From: Oscillospiraceae bacterium | GTDB taxonomy: Bacteria; Bacillota; Clostridia; UBA1381 | Direction: 5' to 3' | Assembly (NCBI GenBank): GCA_020860985.1 | Contig: JAJBTG010000253.1 | Coordinates: 1 to 10,302 of the forward strand | Length of the DNA: 10,302 nt | In this document: in pieces, positions 1 to 6,914 of the stretch | Layout: each line of letters opens with the position of its first letter | Numbering within the stretch: position 1 is the stretch's first letter | The notes under the pieces: model-generated | Seen by the model: the letters and a program-made list of their open reading frames with translations, nothing else | Database searches by the model: none | What the model was told of the DNA's origin: nothing | Program-made: the position numbers and the translations under genes

Positions 1-9
1 AATATGTAC

Positions 10-15
10 TATAAT
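10..15 (+). promoter_or_regulatory. Putative -10 box of the importer operon
   Basis: A perfect TATAAT lies about 107 nt upstream of the first permease start. A matching -35 box would fall outside the left edge of the window, so only half of the promoter can be judged. If it is real, transcription would begin near position 22 and leave a leader of roughly 100 nt. The surrounding DNA is AT-rich, so a chance match is possible. Confidence 0.4.
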
Positions 16-63
16 GTATATATCATCTTTAAATGTTTGTGCAATTTGCAAAAGGAGTAGAGA

Positions 64-82
64 GTTTTGCCGGTTGCAAAAC
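64..82. promoter_or_regulatory. Inverted repeat in the leader of the importer operon
   Basis: GTTTTGC (64-70) and GCAAAAC (76-82) are exact reverse complements separated by CGGTT. The site lies between the putative -10 box and the ribosome binding site of the first permease. It could be an operator for a LacI- or AraC-type regulator of the sugar importer, or a small leader hairpin. It does not fit the usual catabolite-response (cre) consensus. No regulator gene is visible in the window, so the assignment rests on symmetry and position alone. Confidence 0.3.
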
Positions 83-121
83 GCTTAAAGAACGTATTAA
101 TTATATTAGGGAGGTTTACTT

Positions 122-1105
122 ATGGCCAAAGCTCAAAAAGCTGCGCTTACTCCGGAACAAAAGGCCGCAGCGAAAACAAAAAGATGGACGCAAATTAAGA
201 GAGACAAGTGGATGTATTTACTGCTGCTTCCCGGTTTCCTTTACTTTATCGTCTTTAAAATTGTTCCTATGTGGGGCGTTTTAATTGCCTTCGAAAACTA
301 TTATGCAGGTATTCCGTTCTTCGCGAATATCGTAAACAACTGGGTTGGATTTGACAACTTCCTGTCGTTCTTTACGGACTCAAGCTTCCTGCAGCTGTTG
401 AGAAATACGTTGATTATTTCATTCATGAACCTAATCTTCTATTTCCCACTTCCGATTATCCTTGCCTTGCTTCTTAACGAAATCAAGGTACAGTGGTATA
501 AGAAGTTCTTGCAGACACTTGTATACGTACCGCACTTCGTGTCAATGGTTGTCATCGCATCTATAACCTTCATGCTTTTGAAGACTCCTTCAATGGAAGG
601 CTATCAGGGCGGCGCGTTGTACGAAATCATTAAGTCTGTTACGGGTAAGGGCATTAATATGCTTGAAAGTCCTATAGCGATTTATTGGATTTTGTTGTTC
701 CAGTCAATCTGGAAGGAAACAGGTTGGGGTACCATTATCTTCCTGGCGGCTCTTGCCGGTGTTGACGTAGAGCAGTACGAGGCTGCTATCGTGGACGGTG
801 CTAACCGTTTCCAACAGTTGGTTTACATAACATTCCCTGCAATTTTAGGTACCATAGTAACCATGTTTATCCTGCGAATGGGCAGCGTGCTTGATACAGG
901 CTTTGAGCAAATTATCCTTATGCAGAATAACCTTAACAGAACAACGTCCGAAACCTTCGATACCTATGTTTATCAGATAGGTAGAGTCCAAGGTAACTAC
1001 GGATATTCAACCGCAGTTGGTCTGTTTAAATCGATAATCAGTATTATTTGTATCCAGACGGCTAACCGCCTTGCTAAAAGGGCCGGTCAGGACGGCTTGT
1101 TCTAA
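122..1105 (+). CDS. ABC sugar transporter permease, LplB/UgpA type
   Basis: This is one of two membrane subunits of a carbohydrate uptake (CUT1) ABC importer in the cytoplasmic membrane. The 327-residue protein has a charged N-terminal tail (about 1-29) and six hydrophobic segments near 30-55, 92-118, 131-153, 185-213, 232-256 and 296-314. The EAA loop that docks the ATPase is at about 220-239, beginning EAAIVDGANR. Length and motif fit LplB-like permeases. The start is supported by AGGGAGG at 108-114, seven bases before the ATG. It is the first gene of the importer operon, with 20 nt to the second permease. LplB relatives import oligosaccharides, including uronic-acid-containing ones; the substrate cannot be read from the permease itself. 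Confidence 0.93.
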   Translation: MAKAQKAALTPEQKAAAKTKRWTQIKRDKWMYLLLLPGFLYFIVFKIVPMWGVLIAFENYYAGIPFFANIVNNWVGFDNFLSFFTDSSFLQLLRNTLIISFMNLIFYFPLPIILALLLNEIKVQWYKKFLQTLVYVPHFVSMVVIASITFMLLKTPSMEGYQGGALYEIIKSVTGKGINMLESPIAIYWILLFQSIWKETGWGTIIFLAALAGVDVEQYEAAIVDGANRFQQLVYITFPAILGTIVTMFILRMGSVLDTGFEQIILMQNNLNRTTSETFDTYVYQIGRVQGNYGYSTAVGLFKSIISIICIQTANRLAKRAGQDGLF

Positions 1106-1125
1106 TGAGAGGGGAGTGAAATCAG

Positions 1126-2007
1126 ATGATTAGTATTAAAAGAAGAAGTATCGGCGATCTTGTAGGCGATATAGTTATTTACGCGTTACTGACGATTCTT
1201 GCTGTTGTCATGGTTGTCCCGTTTATTTACGTTATAGCCGCTTCGTTTGCAACAGAGTACGAGATACAGACAAGACCTATGTTCTTGATTCCGGATGAAC
1301 CTACTTTGGACGCTTATACAAGAATTTTCGATATGTCCGATATGGGCGGCAAGGTATTCCGTTCATTGGCTATCTCGATTTGTGTAACGGTAATAGGTAC
1401 ATTGGTTAACCTGTTCTTTACAACCACGATGGCTTACGGCCTATCGAGAAAAAATCTTATCGGCAAGAAGCCGCTTTTAAACATGGTTCTCTTTACCATG
1501 GTATTCAGTGGCGGTATGATTCCTCTGTTCTTGGTTGTTAAGGGCTTGGGTATGTACGATTCATACGCAGCGCTTATTCTTCCCGGTGCAATCAGCGCGT
1601 ACAATATGCTTATTGTAAGAAACTTCTTTATGGAGCTTCCCGCCGAACTTGAGGAAGCCGCTTCGATTGACGGCTGCAGCGATATAGGCATATTCGCAAA
1701 AATTGCTCTTCCGTTGTCGCTTCCCTGTCTTGCAACCTTCGGCTTGTTCTACGCCGTTGGTCACTGGAACGACTACTTCGGAGCTTTATTGTATCTAAAC
1801 GATCAGAATAAGTATCCGTTCCAGCTTGTACTTAGAAATATAGTAATGCAGTCACAGGAAACACAGACTGACCCGAACGCTTTGATTCCGTCGGATACCC
1901 TAAAGATGGCGGTTATCGTTGTAGGTACGGTTCCGATTCTTATCGTTTATCCGTTCCTTCAGAAGTATTTCGCAGCCGGCGTTATGGTTGGAGCTATAAA
2001 GGGTTAA
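1126..2007 (+). CDS. ABC sugar transporter permease, LplC/YtcP type
   Basis: This is the second membrane subunit of the importer and would form a heterodimer with the upstream permease. It has 293 residues with six predicted membrane segments near 15-41, 78-102, 117-139, 146-165, 190-213 and 261-282. The EAA motif lies at about 176-198 and contains EEAASIDGCSD. The C-terminus, ending GVMVGAIKG, is typical of the LplC/YtcP branch. GGGGAG at 1111-1116 serves as ribosome binding site, and the 20-nt gap to the first permease indicates one transcript. No ATPase gene follows, as is usual for clostridial CUT1 importers that share an MsmX/MsmK-type ATPase. Confidence 0.93.
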   Translation: MISIKRRSIGDLVGDIVIYALLTILAVVMVVPFIYVIAASFATEYEIQTRPMFLIPDEPTLDAYTRIFDMSDMGGKVFRSLAISICVTVIGTLVNLFFTTTMAYGLSRKNLIGKKPLLNMVLFTMVFSGGMIPLFLVVKGLGMYDSYAALILPGAISAYNMLIVRNFFMELPAELEEAASIDGCSDIGIFAKIALPLSLPCLATFGLFYAVGHWNDYFGALLYLNDQNKYPFQLVLRNIVMQSQETQTDPNALIPSDTLKMAVIVVGTVPILIVYPFLQKYFAAGVMVGAIKG

Positions 2008-2020
2008 TAAAATTATGAAT

Positions 2021-2055
2021 AAATCAGCGGATTTCTTTTGAAATCCGTCTGATTT
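2021..2055 (+). other. Intercistronic hairpin before the solute-binding protein gene
   Basis: AAATCAG plus CGGATTTC (2021-2035) pairs with GAAATCCG (2040-2047) and CTGATTT (2049-2055). This gives 15 base pairs with a TTTT loop and one bulged T. The bases that follow are A-rich rather than T-rich, so this is not a normal intrinsic terminator. It probably marks a processing or stability point that lets the solute-binding protein mRNA accumulate above the permease mRNA, as in many ABC operons. That role is inferred. Confidence 0.6.
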
Positions 2056-2095
2056 GCAAAATAAAAAAGTATTTTAATTTAAGGAGGAAAAATAC

Positions 2096-3613
2096 ATGAC
2101 AAACACATGGAAAAAGGTTCTTGCAACTTCATTGACGGCAATGATGCTTACAGGAGCTTTGGCAGGCTGCGGAGGCGGCTCATCATCAATTGATCCTGAC
2201 AATCCCGAGATTTCAATTATGACAAAGGCATACAATGCGGACTCAGCCGCTGCGGACAGCCCCGTAGTGCAGGCTTTGGAGGAGTTTGTAGGCTCAAAGC
2301 TTAATATCTCATGGATTCCGACATCAAACTATGATGAAAAAATTACAGCAGCAATGGGTTCGGGCGAGTATCCGCAGGCAATGCTTATCGGTACAAGAAG
2401 CTCGAGCGTTATTCAGAACTCAAGAGCGGGCACATTCTGGGAGCTTACAGATAAGCTTACAGACGCTGAAAAATTCCCGAATCTTGCTCAGACAGATGAA
2501 AACGTAAATCATAACATTTCAATCGACGGTAAGGTTTACGGCGTATACCGTTCAAGAACAATCGGTCGTGCGGGCGTATCTATCAGAAAGGACTGGCTCG
2601 ATAACTTAGGTCTTTCAACACCTACTACAATCGACGAGTTCTATAATGTATTAAAGGCATTCAAGGAGCAGGATCCGGATCAGAACGGTCAGGATGATAC
2701 ATTCGGTATGATTATCACGAATTATCTTGATGGTCCTCTAAACAATATCGCAATTTGGATGGGCGCTCCCAACCAGTGGGGTGTTGATGAGAACGGCGAG
2801 CTTCAGCCTATGTTCGCAACCGATGAATTTATAGAGGCTCTTGACTTCTTAAGACAGTGCTATTCGGAAGGTCTAATCAACCAGGATATGGCTACATATG
2901 ACTCAGAGAAATGGAACGAGCAGTTCTTGCAGAGTAAAGCCGGCGTTATCATCGACGTTGCTGACCGTGCAAGAAGACTTGCTCAGAATATGCAGGAGAG
3001 CGTACTCGAGGCTGTTGTTGACGTATTCGGTTATGTAACAAAGGACGCAGATACAGAGCCGAGAACTCTTCCGACAACAGGTTATGACGGATACTATGTA
3101 TTCCCGAAAACATCTGTTACAAGCGAGGAGGATTTAGACTTTATCCTCGGAGTTATGGATAAGTTTAACGAGCAGGAAGCTCTTGCCCTTATGGACTACG
3201 GTATTGAGGGAACACACTATACTATCGACGAGAACGGCTATGTTGTTAAGTATGACGATGCTGCATTGACAAAGGAATATGCTGACTTGAACCAGCTCGC
3301 TACATATATTGTTGCAGACGAGCTTGCGGTTGCATATACAACGGATGTTGCCGAGAAGATCGATCAGGTATATGAAGAGAACGAATTGTGGGTAGTTTCC
3401 AACCCGGCGGAGCCGTATGTATCGGATACATACTCAACAAAGGGTCCGCAGCTTGACGCTATCATGTCGGAAGCTAATACAAAGTACATTGTTGGCCAGA
3501 TATCCCTTGAGGAATGGCAGGCACAGCTTGAGAGATGGAGAAGCCAGGGCGGCGACGACGTTATCAAGGAAATGAACGAGGCTTATCAGGCAGATACTTC
3601 AATCCAGAAATAA
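2096..3613 (+). CDS. LplA-type extracellular sugar-binding lipoprotein
   Basis: This is the substrate-binding subunit of the importer, a lipoprotein anchored outside the cytoplasmic membrane. The 505-residue product starts with a lysine-containing hydrophobic signal peptide and a lipobox LAGC at 22-25, so Cys25 should be lipidated. The length of about 500 residues fits the large LplA/AlgQ-like binding proteins rather than the shorter MalE type. An EF-hand-like calcium loop, DPDQNGQDD, is visible at 193-201; AlgQ-type proteins and the unsaturated-glycosaminoglycan-binding protein of Streptobacillus have a comparable site. The ribosome binding site AAGGAGG at 2081-2087 is near consensus. An alanine-, aspartate- and glycine-rich linker follows the lipid anchor. 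A GH88 gene nearby suggests a glucuronate-containing oligosaccharide ligand, which is inference. Confidence 0.92.
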   Translation: MTNTWKKVLATSLTAMMLTGALAGCGGGSSSIDPDNPEISIMTKAYNADSAAADSPVVQALEEFVGSKLNISWIPTSNYDEKITAAMGSGEYPQAMLIGTRSSSVIQNSRAGTFWELTDKLTDAEKFPNLAQTDENVNHNISIDGKVYGVYRSRTIGRAGVSIRKDWLDNLGLSTPTTIDEFYNVLKAFKEQDPDQNGQDDTFGMIITNYLDGPLNNIAIWMGAPNQWGVDENGELQPMFATDEFIEALDFLRQCYSEGLINQDMATYDSEKWNEQFLQSKAGVIIDVADRARRLAQNMQESVLEAVVDVFGYVTKDADTEPRTLPTTGYDGYYVFPKTSVTSEEDLDFILGVMDKFNEQEALALMDYGIEGTHYTIDENGYVVKYDDAALTKEYADLNQLATYIVADELAVAYTTDVAEKIDQVYEENELWVVSNPAEPYVSDTYSTKGPQLDAIMSEANTKYIVGQISLEEWQAQLERWRSQGGDDVIKEMNEAYQADTSIQK

Positions 3614-3622
3614 TTGAATTTT

Positions 3623-3654
3623 AAGAAGTGTTCCGAGAGGAACACTTCTTTTTT
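3623..3654 (+). terminator. Intrinsic terminator of the importer operon
   Basis: A perfect 12-bp stem, AAGAAGTGTTCC (3623-3634) with GGAACACTTCTT (3639-3650), closes a GAGA loop and runs into six T residues (3649-3654). It begins 10 nt after the stop codon of the solute-binding protein gene. This is a textbook intrinsic terminator and separates the importer operon from the next promoter. Confidence 0.92.
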
Positions 3655-3708
3655 GATTTTAAAGTTGTTAAATAATGTTTATTTTCCGTGCTGAATTTGA
3701 TTTACCTC

Positions 3709-3737
3709 TTGAAATCCTATTTGTAATTTGATACAAT
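3709..3737 (+). promoter_or_regulatory. Sigma-A-type promoter for the propeller-SLH gene
   Basis: TTGAAA (3709-3714) and TACAAT (3732-3737) are separated by exactly 17 nt. Each box differs from the housekeeping consensus by one base. The predicted transcription start near 3744 leaves a leader of about 30 nt, and a GAGGGTGG ribosome binding site (3763-3770) precedes the ATG at 3775. The promoter sits immediately after a strong terminator, so it opens a new transcription unit. Confidence 0.8.
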
Positions 3738-3774
3738 AAAAATAATAAATAAATTTACAAGTGAGGGTGGAAAT

Positions 3775-5427
3775 ATGGATACATATTTATTGAAGCAATT
3801 TGAGCATAAGGTGTCGGGAATGGGCTGCCGTATGTGGCTCGGCGATATTGACGGCGACGGCAGAATGGAAATCGTCATGGTTCAGCCCGATGCCGGATTT
3901 GACGACCGCTTTTATCCGCACAGCGTAGTGTGCGCTACGGCATATAATCTCGAGGGCGAGCAGCTATGGCAGATAGGAGAGCCTGAAACGGGACCTCGAA
4001 AGAGCGGCTCTGATATTCCGGCACAGATTTATGATATTGACAATGACGGAAATAACGAATTTTTATGCGTAATGAATGACGAGCTTTGCATTTTTGACGG
4101 CAAAACAGGCGAGCTGAAAGAAAAGCATTTGCTCCCGAATGAGCACGCGCATGACTGTATTGTAATCGCGGACCTTGAAGGCACGGGATACCCTCAAAAT
4201 ATAATATTAAAGGACAGATACAAGCAAATCTGGGCGCTCGACACAAACTTTCGTGTAATGTGGACATTCAAAGGAAATGTCGGCCACTACCCGTGGGTTT
4301 ACGATTTGGACGGCGACGGCAAGGATGAAATCATAGCTGGCTACAACGTACTTAACGGAAACGGCGAAAGACTTTGGACAATAGACATGAAGGACCATGC
4401 AGACTGCATATGGGTGTGCGACCTTGACCAAAACAAAAAGCCGGTGGTACTTGTCGGCGGAGATGATACTACAGCCTACAGTGCGGACGGCAAATTGATA
4501 TGGCGCTTTACCGATACTGTAGAGTCGCAGAATATCGTGCCGGGCAATTTTATTCCCGAGCACAGCGGCACGGAAATAGCCGGACTTGACAGAATTGCGA
4601 GAAACGATGTTATAGGACCGGACGGAAATATTATTCCCGCTCCCGAGGGAAAGGACGGAGTATTCATATTTGACCATGAGGCGAAGTCGCTTTTCAAGGA
4701 GGATAGAGATGCTAAGGGATGGTCAACGATTGTAACGACTATTCATAAATTTGACCGAACTGTTAAGGACTATATTTTGGTATATCGCCGCAGCGACTGT
4801 GCGGGCGGAGTGTATGACGAGAATATGAACGCGATTTTTGAACTGCCGTTTGAGAGCCACGTTATGTGGACGGATTTGATTGGCGATGGGCTTTCACAGC
4901 TTTTAGTTTATGACGATGAAAAAATCGCGATTTATTCAACCGAAAAAACGGATTTGTCAACAGCCGCAGTACCGTATACAAGACCTCAGCCGAAGCGTCT
5001 GTATAACTGGACGCGTTATTGGGGCAGCGAGATGTCGCCGAGCCAGTATGCGGTGAATTACATAACCGGCGATTTTTCAAACGATGATATTTACAGCTGG
5101 GCGCTCAAATGCGCTTCCGAAAAATCCGACAACGCAATAGTAAGCCGCGCGGATTTTATTGTGTTGCTTGTAAACGCGCTTGGATTAAGAGCATATGAGC
5201 GCGATAATTTTAAGGATATTTTGCCGAGAGATTATTATTACGAGGCTGCGGGAATTGCCAAAAAGCTCGGTATAGTCGAGGGAGAAAATCTGAATCCCGA
5301 AGCTCTCATAACCGCGGGTGACGCGATGGATATGCTGAAAAGGGCAAATGTAATGGCAACGATGAATGTTTCCCCCGAAACAGAGCTTACAAAGTGGCAG
5401 ACTGCAAGAATTTTTGTGGGAATATAA
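3775..5427 (+). CDS. Calcium-loop beta-propeller protein with SLH-like C-terminus; candidate lyase
   Basis: I do not recognise a characterised family for this 550-residue protein. About 1-415 looks like a beta-propeller built from FG-GAP/rhamnogalacturonan-lyase-like units. Calcium-loop motifs recur at 23-29 (GDIDGDG), 87-92 (DIDNDG), 133-138 (DLEGTG), 177-182 (DLDGDG), 216-221 (DLDQNK) and 367-372 (DLIGDG). Residues 399-420 form a Trp/Tyr/Arg-rich strip containing RLYNWTRYWG. About 435-525 resembles one and a half SLH repeats, with SRADFIVLLVNALG followed by FKDILPRDYYYE and KKLGIVEG. There is no signal peptide, and the reading frame upstream has no alternative start back to a stop at 3724. 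Several polysaccharide lyase families are calcium-loop propellers, and the downstream GH88 needs a lyase product. A cytoplasmic lyase is therefore the leading inference; a carbohydrate-binding or structural role is the alternative. Confidence 0.85.
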   Translation: MDTYLLKQFEHKVSGMGCRMWLGDIDGDGRMEIVMVQPDAGFDDRFYPHSVVCATAYNLEGEQLWQIGEPETGPRKSGSDIPAQIYDIDNDGNNEFLCVMNDELCIFDGKTGELKEKHLLPNEHAHDCIVIADLEGTGYPQNIILKDRYKQIWALDTNFRVMWTFKGNVGHYPWVYDLDGDGKDEIIAGYNVLNGNGERLWTIDMKDHADCIWVCDLDQNKKPVVLVGGDDTTAYSADGKLIWRFTDTVESQNIVPGNFIPEHSGTEIAGLDRIARNDVIGPDGNIIPAPEGKDGVFIFDHEAKSLFKEDRDAKGWSTIVTTIHKFDRTVKDYILVYRRSDCAGGVYDENMNAIFELPFESHVMWTDLIGDGLSQLLVYDDEKIAIYSTEKTDLSTAAVPYTRPQPKRLYNWTRYWGSEMSPSQYAVNYITGDFSNDDIYSWALKCASEKSDNAIVSRADFIVLLVNALGLRAYERDNFKDILPRDYYYEAAGIAKKLGIVEGENLNPEALITAGDAMDMLKRANVMATMNVSPETELTKWQTARIFVGI

Positions 5428-5534
5428 CTAAAAGTAAGATGTCCCCGCCTCTATAGGAGGCGGGTTCCACTTACTTTTTTCAGTGGCGAATCCGCCACTG
5501 AAACGTTGAATGACGAGGCAAGCCCCTTATTGAA
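5428..5534. repeat. Palindromic intergenic element, copy 1
   Basis: This 107-nt unit contains three nested or adjacent hairpins. Hairpin A has an outer stem AAAAGTAAG (5430-5438) with CTTACTTTT (5470-5478) and an inner stem CCCGCCTC (5444-5451) with GAGGCGGG (5457-5464). It ends in six T residues and looks like a terminator. Hairpin B pairs CAGTGGCG (5481-5488) with CGCCACTG (5493-5500) around AATC. Hairpin C pairs TTGAATGA (5506-5513) imperfectly with TTATTGAA (5527-5534). The unit starts one base after the stop codon of the propeller gene. Copy 2 follows without a gap and is nearly identical. Confidence 0.88.
5430..5480 (+). terminator. Terminator-like hairpin A of element copy 1
   Basis: A two-part stem (9 outer and 8 inner base pairs with an internal loop) is followed by TTTTTT at 5475-5480, three bases past the stop codon of the propeller gene. 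It should terminate much of the transcription from the promoter at 3709. The complementary strand has a shorter T tract, so termination there would be weaker. Confidence 0.7.
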
Positions 5535-5642
5535 CTAAAAGTAAGATGTCCCCCGCCTCTATAGGCGGCGGGATCCACTTACTTTTTTCAGTGGCGAATC
5601 CGCCACTGAAACGTTGAATGACGGGGCAAGCCCCTTATTGAA
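5535..5642. repeat. Palindromic intergenic element, copy 2 (tandem with copy 1)
   Basis: This is a direct repeat of the preceding 107 nt with only a handful of changes. They fall mainly in the inner stem of hairpin A, which becomes CCGCC pairing with GGCGG. The outer stem AAAAGTAAG (5537-5545) with CTTACTTTT (5578-5586), the T tract (5583-5588) and hairpin B (5589-5608) are conserved. Hairpin C is better paired than in copy 1, with a GGGGC-AA-GCCCC core between TTGAATGA (5614-5621) and TTATTGAA (5635-5642). The near identity implies a recent tandem duplication or gene conversion. Confidence 0.88.
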
Positions 5643-5668
5643 TGATAGGGTTTCGTCCCATTATTGAA
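5638..5668. repeat. Extra tail module (hairpin C only)
   Basis: A third TTGAATGA (5638-5645) and TTATTGAA (5661-5668) pair frames a different inner sequence, TAGGGTTTCGTCCCA. It overlaps the end of copy 2 by five bases. The tail module can evidently multiply independently of hairpins A and B. Confidence 0.6.
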
Positions 5669-5700
5669 TTGCTCTATAGATTGATTGCATGGAGGAGAAA

Positions 5701-6840
5701 ATGTACAATAAAATAGTTTCGGAAAATAAGGAATGGATTGACGGTGTATGGGAGAAAATCGACAAGAAAATGAAAACGGTGTCCGAGCTTTCAAAGGACA
5801 AAATTCCATACACCACCGTAAACGGCGTTCATAATAACATGGCTAAGGACGATGTTAGCTGGTGGACGAACGGCTTTTGGAGCGGGTTCATGTGGCTTTT
5901 ATATGTCGGCACCGGCGACGAACGCTACAGAGCGGTCGCGGAAACGGCGGAGAATCTGCTTGACGCGGCACTGGAGGACTATGACGGACTCCACCATGAC
6001 GTGGGTTTTATGTGGCATATTTCGGCAGGCGTGAATTACCGCTTGTTCGGAGGTAAGAAATCACGGTTGAGAGCTACATACGCGGCGAATATTTTAGCGT
6101 CGAGGTACAATCCCGACGGCAGATTTATCCGCTCATGGAACGGTGACAATAGAGGATGGGTAATAATCGATTCGATGATGAATATTCCGCTGCTCTATTG
6201 GGCATCGGAGGAATATGACGACAACCGATTTAAGGCGGTCGCGCTGAGCCATGCTGAAACAGTTATGAAGAATCATGTCCGCGCGGACGCTACCGTGCAT
6301 CATATAGTTAAGCTTGACGAGGAAACGGGAGAGTTTGTCGAGGCGTTCGGAGGGCAGGGCTGCGGACTTGGTTCGGCGTGGACGCGCGGTCAGGCGTGGG
6401 CGGTTTACGGATTTATTTTAAGCTATATCCATACCGGTAGACAGGAATTTCTCGACACGGCAAAACGCGTCGCGAATATGTTTATCGCCAACGCATCCGC
6501 GAATGATTGGGTTATCCCGATAGACTTTCGTCAGCCGGAGGAACCGAGGCTAATCGATACGACGGCCGCGGCGATTGCCGCCTGCGGAATGATTGAAATC
6601 GCAAAAAGCGTTGGGGAGAACGAGAAAAAGCTGTATCTGAAATCAGCGATAAGACTTTTAAAAACGCTTGACGAGAGGTTCTGCGATTACGGACTTGAGG
6701 AACAGTCAATATTGCAGATGGGCAGCGAGGCTTACAGGTTGGAGCAGCCGGAGAAAATACACATACCTATAATCTACGGTGATTACTTTTTTACCGAGGC
6801 AATATATAAATTAAAGGGATTTGATATGCTGTTTTGGTAG
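5701..6840 (+). CDS. ugl: GH88 unsaturated glucuronyl hydrolase
   Basis: This enzyme removes a 4,5-unsaturated uronic acid from the non-reducing end of lyase-generated oligosaccharides through vinyl-ether hydration. The 379 residues match the usual GH88 length and alpha/alpha-barrel. By analogy with the Bacillus GL1 enzyme, Asp100 (in HHDVGFMW) and Asp157 (in IIDSMMN) are the catalytic pair. His201, Gln219, Trp227, Arg229 and Trp233 (in WTRGQAW) fit the substrate-binding residues with conserved spacing. WTNGFWSG at 55-62 is another family hallmark. There is no signal peptide, so it acts in the cytoplasm. The start is set at 5701 because GGAGGAG (5691-5697) is its ribosome binding site; the ATG at 5689 overlaps that site and has none of its own. 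The other GH88/GH105 context, glycosaminoglycan or pectin breakdown, is less likely here because a GH30 galactanase-type gene follows. Confidence 0.95.
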   Translation: MYNKIVSENKEWIDGVWEKIDKKMKTVSELSKDKIPYTTVNGVHNNMAKDDVSWWTNGFWSGFMWLLYVGTGDERYRAVAETAENLLDAALEDYDGLHHDVGFMWHISAGVNYRLFGGKKSRLRATYAANILASRYNPDGRFIRSWNGDNRGWVIIDSMMNIPLLYWASEEYDDNRFKAVALSHAETVMKNHVRADATVHHIVKLDEETGEFVEAFGGQGCGLGSAWTRGQAWAVYGFILSYIHTGRQEFLDTAKRVANMFIANASANDWVIPIDFRQPEEPRLIDTTAAAIAACGMIEIAKSVGENEKKLYLKSAIRLLKTLDERFCDYGLEEQSILQMGSEAYRLEQPEKIHIPIIYGDYFFTEAIYKLKGFDMLFW

Positions 6841-6849
6841 GCTGAAAAA

Positions 6850-6883
6850 GGGCGCAAAGCGTCCCGGCGGCGGGGAGCCGCCG
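6850..6883 (+). other. Two small GC-rich hairpins between GH88 and GH30 genes
   Basis: The first hairpin is GGGCGC-AAA-GCGTCC with one G-U pair. The second pairs CGGCGGC (6865-6871) with GCCGCCG (6877-6883) around GGGGA. No T tract follows either, so they are unlikely to terminate transcription. They lie in the 74-nt gap between the two enzyme genes, which have no evident promoter between them and are probably cotranscribed. The hairpins may protect or process the mRNA. Confidence 0.5.
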
Positions 6884-6914
6884 CGTTAAAGAAATAGCCG
6901 AAAGGAGAAAATGA

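Noticed and set aside
71..86. Catabolite-response (cre) site near the importer leader
   Set aside because: TTGCAAAACGC resembles half of a cre site, but the central CG is displaced by one base and the second half does not match.
33..284. Open reading frame of 83 codons starting in the leader of the first permease
   Set aside because: It overlaps the permease gene in another frame, crosses that gene's ribosome binding site, has no ribosome binding site of its own and no recognisable protein features.
4207..4677. Long minus-strand frame of 156 codons inside the propeller gene
   Set aside because: It lies entirely opposite a well-supported coding gene, has no ribosome binding site or known motifs, and is a by-product of the codon pattern on the other strand.
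5428..5668. Possible CRISPR array from tandem repeats
   Set aside because: The unit is about 107 nt, strongly self-complementary, repeated only twice in tandem and has no unique spacers.
5638..5680. Promoter directly before GH88
   Set aside because: TTGAAT and TATAGA can be found, but not at an acceptable spacing with each other. The partners at correct spacing are poor matches.
5689..5700. Upstream ATG as start of the GH88 gene
   Set aside because: The ATG at 5689 runs into GGAGGAG, which is properly placed as the ribosome binding site for the ATG at 5701. The upstream start has no such site, and the four extra residues are not needed by the family.
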